Shown one piece after another: positions 16,372 to 29,993 of a stretch of 64,000 nt of DNA. Source of the stretch: Piromyces finnis (lineage: Eukaryota; Neocallimastigomycota; Neocallimastigomycetes; Neocallimastigales; Neocallimastigaceae); assembly GCA_002104945.1 (NCBI GenBank), contig MCFH01000009.1, positions 326,501 to 390,500 of the forward strand, in the 5' to 3' direction. The position numbers and the translations under genes are program-made. The notes beneath the pieces are model-generated. The model had not been told where the DNA came from, searched no databases, and was given only the letters and a program-made list of their open reading frames with translations. The stretch's first letter is position 1. Each line of letters opens with the position of its first letter.

Positions 16372-19300
16372 ATGGATGATTACGAAAGAAAGCAATTATT
16401 AATTGCTGGAAAAAAAACAGTAAGAAAAAAAATAAAATTATCAGATATATAATAACATTAAAAAAAATGAGAAAAAAATGTACTTATTATATTTTATTTA
16501 ATTAATAGTTTCAAAAGTTTAGAAACAATAAAAAAAGTACAAGCTCTAATGCTAACAATAAATTAATAGAAAAGGAAAAAAATAAAATTAAAAATAAGAT
16601 TAAATCTCCAACAATAGAACAGTCATTTTCTTTAGATAAGGTAAATTTCACAATGAAATAACATATAATTAGTATAATGATATATATACTAATTAATATT
16701 ATTAACTTTTATTTAAAATTTATTTTCCAATTTTAATGTATTATGTTTTTATTGATTTTATCATATGCATATTTTTTTATTTTATTAAAGGATATTGAAA
16801 ATAAAGACATCTATTTAACTAATAATAATAATAGTAGTAATGACAACAACAACAACAATAATAATATAAATATTTCAAACAATGAACAAGCAATAGACAA
16901 TAAACAAACTTCAAATAATATAGTAAATTCTGAAGTAGTAGTAGTAAACAATAAAATTGAAATAGAAGAAAATAAAGTGGAAAAAGAACAAAATATACAT
17001 AAGCAAAATGAAAATATAACACAAATAAGTAATTGTGATAATAGAAGTGAAAATGATATAGAAGAGAAATTAGGAAATACAGTCACAGAATCTGAAAAAC
17101 AAGTAGATATTATTGTAGAAAGCACAGAATTTAAAGAAATGGTTAATAAATATGAAAGAAAAATAAATAATCTACTTTCGGTTAATGAAGAATTAGAGAG
17201 TCGCCTTTCAAAATTAGAAAAAGAATTAACATTATATAAAATAAATCTTGATAAAAACAATAATGTAATTAATTGTTTATTGGATGAAAATGCAAATCTT
17301 GTTGAAAATGCAAATCTTACTCAGTCTCAAGAATCATTAAAAACATCTAACTCAAGCCTAAATAAAACTTATGAAGCATCACAAAATAAAAGCTATGTCA
17401 TAAGCGAAATCGATAAAGACTTGTTAGATAGTTCAACTATGGAATTAAGTACTTTAAGACATGATTTGGCTGTTGTAAATTTAGAATTACGTGAAAAGAA
17501 TTTAGAAATTGAACAAGCCAATACTTTAAAACAACAAATACTTGATTTGAAAAAACAATTAGAAACTGAAATTGATAGAAATCAAAAAATTGAAGATAAT
17601 TATTCTAATAATTTGTATCAATTCCAAGAAAAAAGTAACGCAAAAGTTATTCAATTAGTGGAAGAAATTGAAACATATCAAAATCAATTAAAAAATATAA
17701 AATTAAAGCTCCAACAAAAGAAAGAAATCGAATCATTAAAAAAAGAAAGTATGGATAAATTTATAATATTTCTTTAAATTTAAACCTAAAAAGAATAACA
17801 AAATTAACTATTCTATTTATTATTTATTCTTATATTATGCATGTATATTTATTTAATTTTTATAGTAAAAAATGATATAGATAGTGATTTAGATGATCAG
17901 TCGAATTTGGATAATATTAATACCATAAATGAATTAACCAAAAAATGCTTGGAATATGAAGAAAATGAGAAAAAATTAATAAAAAAATGTAAAGAATATG
18001 AAGTAGAAACAAAAGAATTAAAAGATAAAATCAGTCAAGTATCAGAGGAAAGTGTATCAAATAATAATAATACTAATGAATATTCAGAATTATTTGAAAA
18101 ATATAAGCAATATGAGCAAAATATTATTGAACTTAAAGAAAAGTGTAAAAACTACGAAGAGACTATTTCTAATAACGATACACTAGATGATAAGAAAATA
18201 AACGAAAAGTTTTTAAAGTTTGAAGAGAGTGAAAAGAAATTATTAAGTGAATTAAATGAATATGAACAAAATAAGAAAGAATTAATGGAAAAAATCTCAT
18301 TTTATGAACTAAAAGAAAAAGAATTAATGGATAATATAAAAAAGTTTGAAGAAAAGATAAAAGAATTAAATAATACAATCGAGAAATGTGAACAAATAAA
18401 TAAAGAATTAAATGATAAATGTAAGCAATATGAATTAAATGAAAAAGAATTAATAAATAAATACGAAAATTATCAAGAAGACAATAATTTAAATAATCAT
18501 AATGAATTAAAGGAAAAATGTAAACAATATGAAACAAGAGAAGTTGAGTTAAATGAAAAGTGTAAGGAATTAGAAGAAAAAGAAAAAGAATTGACTAAAA
18601 AGTGTAATCAATATGAAATTAAAGATAAAGAATTAACTGAAAAATGTAATCAATATGAAATTAAAGAAAAAGAATTAACTGAAAAATGTAATCAATATGA
18701 AACTAAAGAAAAAGAATTAACTGAAAAATGTAATCAATATGAAACTAAAGAAAAAGAATTAACTGAAAAGTGTAATCAATATGAAATTAAAGAAAAAGAA
18801 TTAACTGAAAAATGTAATCAATATGAAATTAAAGAAAAGGAATCAGTTGAAAAATTTAATCAATATGAAAATAAGGAAAAAGAATCAATTGAAAAACTTA
18901 ATCATTATAAAACAAAAGAGCAAGAATTAAATGAAAAGTATAGTCAATATGAAGTTAAAGAAAAAGAATTAACTGAAATGTGTAGTCAATATGAAAACAA
19001 AGAAAAAGAATTAAATGAAAAGTATAGTCAATATGAAGTTAAAGAAAAAGAATTAACTGAAATGTGTAGTCAATATGAAAACAAAGAAAAAGAATTAAAC
19101 GATAAGGTTAGTCAATTTGAAGTTAAAGAAAAAGAATTAACTGAGAAGTACATTCAATATGAAAATAAAGAAAAAGAATTAAACGAAAAGTATAGTCAAT
19201 ATGAAACCAAAGAAAAAGAGTTAAATGAAAAATATAGTCAATATGAAACTAAAGAAAAAGAATTAAATGAAAAATATAGTCAATATGAAACCAAAGAAAA

Positions 19301-22300
19301 GGAATTGACTGAAAAATACGATAAAGATGAAACTAAAGAAAAGGAATTAACTGAAAAATGTAATCAATATGAAACTAAAGAAAAAGAATTAACTGAAAAA
19401 TGTAATCAATATGAAACTAAAGAAAAAGAATTGACTGAGAAATGTAATCAATATGAAGACCAAATTAAGCAATATGAAACCAAAGAAAAAGAAATTAACG
19501 AGAAATTCTATGATTTAGAAGATAAAAACAAAAAACTTCTTGAAGTAACTACAAAATACGAGCAAACAATTAAGGAACTGGAAATTAAAAATAATAATAT
19601 TACAATATTAGAAACAAAATTGAATAATATAACCAATAAAGAAGCTATCATTCAACAAGAGCTTTTTGAAAAAATAAAACTTTTAGAAAAAACAGAAAAA
19701 GAACTTAAAACAATCACAAGTCAATATAATTCAATTCAAAAAGAAAATGAAAATAATAAGAAAACAATTTCAAATTTAACTACCAGTGAAAATGAGTTAA
19801 AGAATAAATCCGAAATTATGGCAAAAGATTTAAAAAATAAACAGGAGCAAATAGAAATTATTCAAAAAGAATTATTTGATAAAATTAAAATGCTTGATCA
19901 GTCTGAAAAAGAATACAATGAATTGTCAAAAAAATCTGTAAGCAGAGATGACATTAATAAGGAAATTAACGATAAAGATAATGTAATTAACAATTTAAAG
20001 GATGAAGTTCAGAATAAAGAAAAATTAAACACATCCTTGCAAGAAAAATTATTAGAATTAGAAAATGAAATTGATATACTTAAAGTTAAAAATAGTGATA
20101 CTTTAAACAATTTAAATGAAAAATGTAATATTATTGAGAATTTAAATAATAAAACAGAGGAAATTAAAGAATTACAAGAAAAGTATAAAGAAGAAAATGA
20201 AAATTTAAAAAGTCAATTAAATGAATCAAAGGAAGAAAACATTAATTATCAAGACGAAATTAAGCAAAAAAATGAAAAAATTAAAAATACAATTGAAGAA
20301 TTTGAACAAATAAATAATAAATATAAGGAATTAATAGAAGAATATGAACAAAAAAATAATAAATATAATGAATTATCAGAAGAATGTGAACAAAAAAATC
20401 AAGAGCTTAATAATTATAAAAAAAATTATAAAGAAAAAAGTGAAATATATGATGAATTATTAAAAAAAGAAGAAAGTTTATTAAATGATATTAATGAAAA
20501 AAATAAAAAACTTGAAGAAGCAAAGATTAAAATAGAAATTAATGAAAAGAAATTAACTGAAAATGAAAAAAATATTGATGATATTAAAGGTCAATTAAAA
20601 ACAAAGGAAAATCAAATTGAAGAAATGAAAATCAAATTAAAAGAAAACGATGATAATTTAAAACAATTCCAAAAGGATTTAGAAAGTAGAGATATTAGAA
20701 TTAAAGAATTAGAAGATAAAATAGTAGTAAAAGATAGTGATTCTATATCATTATCAAATTCTACATCACCAGATAAATCAAAATCACAAGAATTAGAGAA
20801 AGTTAAAGAAGAATTAAGAAAATTAAAATTAAATTCTGTGACTGAAAGAAACAGGTGGGAGGCTGTTATTAGTCAACTTAGAGATGAACTAGCAAAAGCA
20901 AGAGAAGGATTATCTCTTCCATCAATTTTGTTATCATCAAATCCAAAAATATATCAAAATGCTAATCCAGAAGCAATCAGTTCAAGTAGTTCACCAACAT
21001 ATGCATCACCTGTTGAGTTTTCTGTTCTTGAAAATAAGTATCAATCTGTTATTTTACAATTAAAAGAAAAAATAGAAGAAATGAAAAACTCAGCTCCAAC
21101 TTCATATAATGTTTCATTTTTATATTCAAAGGATTATGAAATGATGAAAAAAAATTATGATAATTTAAAAATAAAAAGTGATAAATACGATGAATTAATA
21201 AAAAAATATAATATTGATGAAAATAATATGATAATTGAAAATAATATTGAAATTGAAGATACACCTATAATTAAGGAATCATTTTCTAATAAAGAAGATA
21301 AAAATACAGATGATAATATGACATCTGGTCAAAATGAATTTAAAGATGTCCAGATTGAAAATAATAATCAAATCATTGAAAATGAAGAAAAAACCAATGA
21401 TAATGTTGAAGAAGAAAATAAGGATGATGTTGTATGTAAAAAGACATCTGAAAATGAAAATGAAAACATTAAAAAAATTGAAGAGATACAAAAAGAATTA
21501 ACAGTAAAGAATAAACTTTTAAATGACTATCAAAGTAAATATAATAATATTATAAGTAATTTAGAAAGTAATATTCTTGAAGAAATCTACGAGAAAAATA
21601 ATGAAACTGAAGATAATGAATACCAAATAAAAAAACTAATAGATGATTATAAAAGTAAAAACAAAATCTCTAGTGAAAATGAAGCTGAACAAAATCTTGA
21701 TTCAATTGATATATCAATATTTAATGTAATAGAAATGGGTGTAAAAAGTATAATTTATGAACAAGATAAATTAAGATCTTCATTAGAAGAAGCCCATAAG
21801 ATTATAGATTTACAGCATGAAAAAATCGAAAGTGTAAATGAAGAAAATAATAATTTATTAGAAATAATGAATAGAGAAAAAATAAAAAAAGAGCAAGAAA
21901 AAATTGATTATATAATAAAGCCTGTTAATAACGATACAAAAAATTCATTAATAGACTCAATATCAAAGTTTAGCAATTCAAAAAATAATGAAAATGAATC
22001 AAATACCGATTTAAAAACATCATCTTCTGGTACTGGAATTAATAAATTGAATTTATCTCAAACTTTCAATAATTCAATGATTTCCTTAGATCCAAACTTA
22101 AAAAATCAAATCAATTCAATTATTAATGAAAATAATGAAGATGCTGATGCTTCAAATAATTCCAAAAAAATAAAATTAATTCTTAATTCTTTATTTGATA
22201 AATACAATACACTTGAACAAACCTATCGTATAGTAAATCAAAAATTAGAATACCAAAAATCAGCAAATCAGGATATTAAAAAAATGATTGTTTCAGCTCA

Positions 22301-22463
22301 GATAGGAAAAACAATAGATAATAATGAAAATGAAAATAATGATAATGATGATTTAATTATGAAGAAATATTGTGATCTTGTAGAGAAAAATAATGATTTA
22401 AATATTGAATTAGAAAAGAAACAAATAATAATTGAAAATCTACAAGAATTGTTAAATAAATAA
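16372..22463 (+). CDS. Large coiled-coil protein (golgin / centrosomal type), 1,911 residues
   Basis: Four exons join in frame: 16372-16419, 16509-16640, 16791-17748 and 17866-22463. The N-terminus MDDYERKQLLIAGKKTFQKF followed by RNNKKS resembles the short ERQ/KLxAGKxKLxxFRxRK motif that opens AKAP9/pericentrin-type and golgin proteins. Then comes an Asn-rich linker and almost continuous Glu/Lys/Asn-rich coiled coil. At about 18585-19460 the coil is a near-perfect tandem repeat of 14 residues. A Ser/Pro break occurs at about 20735-21010 (SSSSPTYASPVEF) before further coil to the end. I see no GRIP domain, PACT motif or transmembrane helix, so the choice between Golgi tether and centrosome scaffold stays open. 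Large coiled-coil proteins are easily misassigned by composition. Confidence 0.82.
18585..19460 (+). repeat. Coding tandem repeat: about 21 units of 42 bp (14 residues)
   Basis: The unit is KEKELTEKCNQYET with variants at the Cys-Asn pair (YS, CS, FN) and at the Thr (I, V, N). Fourteen residues equal exactly two heptads, so the array keeps coiled-coil register. Nucleotide identity between neighbouring units is high, especially 18620-18835 and 19330-19450, which suggests recent expansion or gene conversion. Confidence 0.92.
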
Positions 22464-23234
22464 GCATAAACAGTAATAACAATAATTAATAACAATAATT
22501 CTTTTATTACTTATAACGTAAATAATTTGATTATAATAAGAAAAAAAATAAATTATTAAAAATATTCATATGCAATTATAATAAAAAAAAATAATATACT
22601 ATTCAATGTTATTATAATAATTATATAATAGCAATACCAATGCATTTATTTATCAAATTAATAGTATAATATTATAAATACATCATAGAAAAAATAAAAA
22701 AATAAAAATTTAATAAAATCTGTTAAAATATAAATTTTAAATATTAATAAATTAATAAATTTTATATATATATAATATCATAGTATATTTCCATATTATA
22801 ATAATATTTATATATAGTTTTTAATGCATATATTTTATATAATAAATAAAAATAAAAAAGAAAATAAAAAAAAATAATATACTATTATAAAAAATAGAAA
22901 TAAATATATATGTTTAAATATTTATTCAATGTAACTATTATTATGTTTTTTTTTTTTTTTTTTTTTTTTTTTTTGTTGTTGTTGTTGCTGTAATAAAAAT
23001 TTATTTTTATTTTATTTTTAAAATATTAAAATTTAACTCCTTAATTTTTTAAATAAATGGTACTGTATGGGCCAATTTTTTTTTTTAAAAAAAAAAAAAA
23101 ATGGTTAATCCTCATTAATATTATTTTTTATAGGTAGATAAAATTTATTATATTTTTTATCAAAAATTCAAATGTTCATATATTTGTAATCTATGTAAAA
23201 TTTAATTATACTATTTTAGATTACAATTAAAAAA
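22464..23234. other. Spacer and promoter of the kinesin gene, about 0.77 kb
   Basis: A/T-only, with a poly-T tract at 22947-22974 followed by GTT repeats (GTTGTTGTTGTTGCTG). No gene seen. The kinesin start at 23235 lies at the right edge. Confidence 0.55.
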
Positions 23235-26200
23235 ATGATAAAAGGAGAAAAAGAATTAAAAGAAACAAATATTCAAGTTGTTGTTCGTTTAAGACCAAGA
23301 AGTACAAAAGAAATAACAGAAAATTCTTCAATTTGTATTACAACTAATGGGATTAAAGGAAAAGAAATTCATTTAAAAACTAATTCATATGAATCAACTT
23401 CAAAAACATATACTTTTGATAGAGTTTTTGGACCAGAAGGTTGATACTATTATATTGAATTATTTAAGGCAATTGATATAAAATTTATGTTAATATATCT
23501 TTTTTATTTTTAAATTAAATAAGCTTCTCAATTCCTAGTATATAATGAAATTGTATCACCTATACTGAGAGAAGTATGTATATTTATTTTTTTTATATAA
23601 TGTTTAAATATAGTATAATTTGAATTTAAAATTAATTATAAATTTATTACAAAAAAAAAAAAAAAAATGGATTTTCAAATTAAAATAGGTATTAAAGGGC
23701 TATAATTGTACAATATTTGCTTATGGACAAACGGTAAATTTAATTAAAATAATATTATATATAAATTGAAATTTCGTATAATTACTTTTCTTCTTTTTTT
23801 TAAATTTTCCTTTCCTATTATTAACTTATATAATACTAAAATAAAATAATTAATTCTTTTTATATTAATTTTAAAAGGGAACCGGGAAAACGTAAATTTT
23901 AAAAAATTTAATGAAAATATAATTTTCAAAATATATTAATTTTTGTTTTATAGATACACTATGGAGGGTGACCTAGTAAATATCGGCGATACTTCAATGA
24001 CAATAGGAATTTACTGTGGAATAATACCAAGAACATTAATGAATTTATTTGAAATACTAGAAAGAGAAAAGGATGAAGTAAATTTTAAATTTTAAAATCT
24101 AAAATTTCAATAAATTTACATTTGGATACAAAATAACTTATTAAAATATATTTTTAATATAAAGTTTTCAGTAAGAGTATCATATATAGAATTGTACAAT
24201 GAACAGCTAAAAGATTTATTATCTATTGACGATAGAAAATTAAGAATTTATGAAGATGTAAATAAGAAAGGCGGTGTTGTAATTTCCAATTTAGAAGAAG
24301 TATTAGTGAAAAGTGCTAAGGATGTTATTCAAATTTTGCAAAGAGGTATATATTTTAGAATCATATAAAAGAAAATATTAATGCTTATTATATGCTAATT
24401 TATTTTTTTTAAAGGTGCCCAAAAAAGACAAATTGCATCAACTAATTACAATTTAAAATCGAGGTAATTTATTATTAATATAATTAACAAGTTGAAAAGT
24501 ACTAAACATTTATAATTTTTTTAAAATAAATAAGTCGTTCTCATTGTGTATTTTCAATTACAGTACATATCAAAGAAACAACACCCGAAGGAGAAGAAAT
24601 GCTGAAAGTAATATATATAAAACTTATTAATATTACTTTTAAACAAGTCTTTATATAACTAATATTAATAAATATAATTATTTGTAAGGTTGGAAAACTA
24701 AATTTAGTAGATCTTGCAGGTTCAGAAAATATTGGAAGATCAGGTGCTGAAAACAAAAGAGCTAGAGAAGCGTAATATATATAATTAAATACTAATAATA
24801 TATGAATTAAAAATAAAATAAAATTAATTTAATAATAAAAAATTCTGTTTATATAAGAGGATCAATAAATCAATCTTTATTGACTTTAGGAAGAGTAATC
24901 AATTCTTTAGTTGAAAGATCACCGCATATTCCTTATAGGTAAATTCATTATAAAAAATGAAAATTAAAAAGAATTATTGTTAATAATTTATATATATAAA
25001 GAGAATCAAAATTAACTAGGTTATTACAAGATTCTTTAGGAGGTAAAAATATAAATATTTATAGGTATAAGTTATATCATTTTTATAAATAAACTAATTA
25101 AAAATTATAGGAAGAACAAAAACATGTTTAATAGCAACAGTATCTCCAGCAAAAAGTAATATAGAAGAATCCATAAGTACTTTAGAATATGCTCATAGAG
25201 CAAAAAATATTAGAAATAGACCAGAAGTTAACCAAAGAATGACAAAGCGTGCATTAATAAAGGATTATACCGATGAAATTGAACGCTTAAAATTGGAATT
25301 ATTAGTAAGCATTAATGAAATTAAGTGTTATTATGTTATTATATCTATTTTCTTCATTTTTATGTTAATTAATATAATATATTATTAGTATTCAAGAGAA
25401 AAAAATGGTGTTTATTTACCATTAGATATATATTCTAACATTGTGGAAGAAAATAGAGTTAATAAAGAGCTTGTAACGGAAATGGAAAAAGAAGTTCTTG
25501 CAAAAGACGAAGCCATGAATGAACTTACAGGAAAATTTGCCTCTCAACAAAATCAAATAACATTTTTATCAAGAAAATTAGAAGAAACAAATGTAAGTAA
25601 AAATTAAATATCTTAAATAATATGAAAATCATATTTACTTATGATTTTATATATAATTTTTTTAATTATAATAATAAAAAAAAATAAATTCTTAAAAGAA
25701 AAAATTAGAATTAACAAAAGAAGAACTTTCAAGAAGTGAAGAAGAATGCGAAATAGCAAAGAAAAAATTGGATGAACAAATTATACTTACTGAAGCACAT
25801 AAAACAACAGAATTAACATTAAATTCGATAGCAAATACTCTAAAAGATTTAATGGAAAATAACTTAAATGATATTAATAAATTACAAAATAAAATAGGTA
25901 TATATTGGATAACAGAATATATAAAAACATATACAAAAGAAGTTTAATGAGTTTTTAATCGTATTATTATTATTAAATAAATAAACACTTTTAGAAAATA
26001 AAGAAATTATATCAAATCAGAATGATGAATTATTTGAATCATTAAAAGAATCTCTTAATAGTAAATTTAAAGAACTTGATGTTAATATTAAAAACTATCA
26101 TAATAAACAATCTGAATTTTCTCAAAATATTAATAAAACAATTAAGGATTATTTAATAAATAATAATAACGTAAGAGCACACTATATTTTAAAAATTTAT

Positions 26201-27698
26201 TAAATTTTGATATTATAAATATTATATACTAAAAAAAAAATATTTTAAATTTTAATTAATTTATTATAAAAAATTAAAACAAAAAGAATATAAAATCTAC
26301 TTATGAGTATTTCGATAAACAAATAGTAGCATTTCTTGACCATTATAAATCAACTAAATCAATATCATTGAATTACCAACTTTTTAATGATTCTATATTA
26401 ACGAAAATTGAAGCAATTCGTTCAAATCTTGTTAGCTTTATAGATCAAAAGAAAGTTGATTCAGAAAATAAAATAAATGAATTATGTAAAAGTATATCAG
26501 AAAAATTGGAAAGTCAAATTTTAAAAGTAAATTTATATATTTATATAAATATTAAAATTAGATTAAATATTATAAAATTGAAAAGTATTATATATAAATC
26601 TAAAAAAAATTTTTTTTACATAATTTTCAAAATACAAGTGGGATGAAAGTATATCCAATTACATAAATAAATTTGTTGAATTCCAAAAAATAATGACCAA
26701 AGTAATTACAAATCAAAATGAAACTATGGATATATTTAAATCAAAAGTTAATGATTTTATGAACGAAAATGTAAGTTGCAATTAAGTATAATTTTCTAGC
26801 TAAATAGATAAGGAATATTAAATTTTATACTAAATTACTAAAAATTATTATTTAATATTAATTTAAGAATCAATTACTTATTTCTCAAAATAATGAGCTT
26901 AAACAATACCAAGAGAATTATTTAAATGAAATAGAGAATAGAAAGAAAATCTTATTAAATAATGTAAATAAAATGATTGAAAGTTTTACTTCTGAAAACA
27001 TCTTATCAATAAATAATATTATTAATATAGTCAATACTTCCAACAAAACTTATAGAAATGATATCCTTTTATTTAAATTTAAAAATATATATAATTAAAT
27101 ATAAATTATAATTATATAAATAATTAACCTTAACAAATTATTACATCTCGGAAGCTTTTCATCATTTATGGAATCTAATATAAATTCAGTCAATAATAAA
27201 TTAATAGAAGATAAAAAATTGATTGATTCAAATTATAATGAATTATATATAGCAATTAAAGATATTGAAAAAGTAACTTTAAGTATAGATATATTAAAAA
27301 TAAATAAACCTTAATACTAATTCTTTAAAATTATAAATTAAAGGTTCCAAAAGAGAATATTAGTATTAACAAAGAAAATATGGAAAATATTAAACATTTT
27401 ATCGAAGAAGACTTCAAGAAAACAAATGATGTATTAAATGAATCCAATCTTAATCAAGAAAAAGAATATAAGAAAGTACAGGAATATTCTGAAAACTTCA
27501 AGTTAACATTAGGAAAAGAAGAGCAAAAAATTGGAGAAATGATTGATAGTAATAAAAAAGATAGTATACAGTTTATTAGTAAAAAAGTTAATAAAAATGA
27601 AAAAAATGTCGATGAATTAATAAGTATTGTTAGTATTTAATTATTATTGTTATTATTATTATATAAATACATTAAGATAACATTAAACTAAAATTATT

Positions 27699-27729
<31 letters not shown>

Positions 27730-28394
27730 TTATTATTTAGATTAATAATAATGAAAAATATAGTAAAGATTTTTGTAATATATTGAACTCTAATATAATT
27801 GTAACAAATGAAAATTTGAACAAAACATATTCTCAAGTTAAGGTAATTAAAATACTTAAATGTTTATTTTTCTTTAAAAAAAAAAAAGAACATCATATAT
27901 TAAAATAATCAAATATAAAACAATATTAGAAATATATACCCACAATGGATACACCAAAGAAGAAGATATATTCATATCCAAAAACTTGGGAATTAACAAA
28001 ACCGCATGGTATATGAATATTATTTTTAATTAATAATCCATATTTTTTTGATTATAAAATATACTAACCTATCATTTTTATATAAGAATTAATAATAAAT
28101 GAATATAAAGAAAGGCAGAAAGGAGATGATACAATAAGCAAACAAGAAACCGATACAACAATAGAAAATGAAAATAATAAATTAAATATTTTAAAAGAAA
28201 ATTCAGTAATATCAAATATAGAATCAGAAAATGAAGACAGCATAATATCATTTAAAGAAAACAAAAAAGTTCCTATAAATAATACCAAAGAATATTCAAT
28301 AAAACCGAAAAAGCGTGCTTTTAATTACACTAATTCGAAAGATCAAGCAGAACCTTTTAATAAGATGCAAAGAATTAATAGAATCAAACAGTAA
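23235..28394 (+). CDS. KIF11: Kinesin-5 (BimC/Eg5/Cut7 family) mitotic motor
   Basis: Kinesin-5 is a homotetrameric plus-end motor that slides spindle microtubules apart. The motor domain is spread over many small exons and is complete: start [11 protein letters not shown]-loop GQTGTGKT (the junction falls inside it), switch I NLKSSRSH, switch [22 protein letters not shown], and [20 protein letters not shown]. The stretch [20 protein letters not shown] and the neck [20 protein letters not shown] are hallmarks of the kinesin-5 family. A long stalk follows. A BimC box sits in its own exon at about 27929-28007: [20 protein letters not shown], in which the TP site is the expected CDK1 target for spindle loading. 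The tail ([16 protein letters not shown]) is basic. More than 15 exons; the stalk exon boundaries around 27050-27360 are uncertain. Confidence 0.96.
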
Positions 28395-29111
28395 ATAATA
28401 ATAATCAAAAAATTTATGTATTTTACACATGTAATACATATTTTAAAATTGTTTTAATTATTTAATCTAAAATTTTGTAATTTAATTTAAATTTTGTATT
28501 TGTTTTAAAACTTAAATACATTAACAATTACATATAATCTACATAATGTATATTTCGTATTTATTTTATGTAACGTAACTATATCAGAAAATTAGAGTGT
28601 TATTAAAAAATTATAATATTATATTCTTTAAAATCTAATTCGTTAAAAAATAAAATATTAAAAATTTAATATGTAGATTTTAATTTTATTAAACGAAAAA
28701 AAAAAATTTTATTTATTTATAATAAAAAATTTTTTTTAAATGTAACCATTATTATACATTTGATTGGATAATATTCTGTGGCTGGATGATTTTACAGCTT
28801 TCACTACGATTTGGTTTTGTTGCTTTTTTGCTTCATTATCAATCCCTCTTTACGTTTAATAATTGATGTATGTATAATAATATTGTTTTTTTTTTTATAT
28901 ATATATATATTTATTTATTTTAATTAATATTATTGAAAGATGTAAATATAAAAATATAGTTTCTATGTTAAGTGAAAATATGGATATTTGGAGGAATAAC
29001 AAAATATTGAAAATCAGTAAAATTAACAAAAACTAATTTAATTTATATATAAATTGTAATTTAAATTATTTAAATTAAAAAAAAAATAATAATAAAAAAA
29101 TAATTAGCAAC
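28395..29111. other. Spacer and promoter of alpha-NAC, about 0.7 kb
   Basis: Mostly A/T. A slightly less biased patch at 28780-28870 (GGCTGGATGATTTTACAGC...) stands out but holds no open frame of note. It lies about 240-330 bases before the start of a highly expressed gene and could be a core promoter or 5' UTR intron. That is a guess from position and composition only. Confidence 0.45.
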
Positions 29112-29864
29112 ATGACCGAAGAAGTTAAAAACCAAGAAGTCGGAGAAGTCGAAGTCGAAAACACTATGGCTGGTACCAGAACCAACCAAAGTCGTTCTGA
29201 AAAGAAGGCTCGTAAGGCTATGGCTAAGATGGGTTTAATTCCAATTAACGGTATTAACCGTGTTGTTCTTAGACGTTCCCAAAACGTATGTTTTAAATGA
29301 CAATGATTAAAAATATGAAATTCAATAGTTGAGATTAAATTGAAAAAAATAAAAAATTTGGAAAATATTTTTAAATGAATTATTTGTAATCAATAATTGT
29401 ATAGATCTTATTCGTTGTTTCTCAACCAGATGTTTACAAGAGTTCTGCTGCTGATACTTACATTGTCTTTGGTGAAGCTAAGATCGAAGATATTAACGCT
29501 AAGGCTGCTGCTATTGCTGCTCAACAACGTAGAGCCCAAGAAGCTGCTGAAGCTGCCGCTAAGAAGAGTGAAGAAGAAGTTCCAGAAGCTGCTACTACTA
29601 CCGAAGAAGATGACAACGAAGCTGTTGACGAAACTGGTCTTGAAGCTAAGGACATTGAATTAGTTATGCAACAAGCCAATGTTACTCGTAGCAAGGCTGT
29701 TAAGGCTTTAAAGAACAACAACAACGATATTGTTAACGCTATTATGGTAAATTAATAATAAAATTCTATCTATAATAAAATTTTTAAAATGGACTATTTA
29801 ATTAATTTATAAATTTTATTTAATATTTTATTTAAACCCATTATTTTAGGAACTTACTATGTAA
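29112..29864 (+). CDS. EGD2: Nascent polypeptide-associated complex subunit alpha
   Basis: Alpha-NAC pairs with beta-NAC at the ribosome exit tunnel and shields nascent chains. Three exons (29112-29285, 29405-29746, 29850-29864) give about 176 residues, close to the fungal norm. The NAC domain is clear: [20 protein letters not shown], then RVVLRRSQN joined to [13 protein letters not shown] and [11 protein letters not shown]. An Ala/Glu linker follows, and the C-terminal UBA domain reads [20 protein letters not shown] followed by [15 protein letters not shown] and ELTM at the stop. The codon choice is strikingly different from neighbouring genes (GCT, AAG, ACC, GTC instead of A/T-ending codons), as expected for a very highly expressed protein. 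Confidence 0.97.
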
Positions 29865-29993
29865 ATTAACTTATAAGCAAATAATAATAAAAATAAAAAA
29901 TTCAAAAAGTAAAAAAAATAAATCAATAAAATTTTTGTTTAATATTTTTTATTAATTTTTTAAATAAAAATAATTAAACAGTATTAAATATAA

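Noticed and set aside
16811-17260. Minus-strand open frame of 149 residues
   Set aside because: Antisense of a coiled-coil exon; residues are the expected Leu/Ser/Phe shadow of Glu/Asn/Lys codons.
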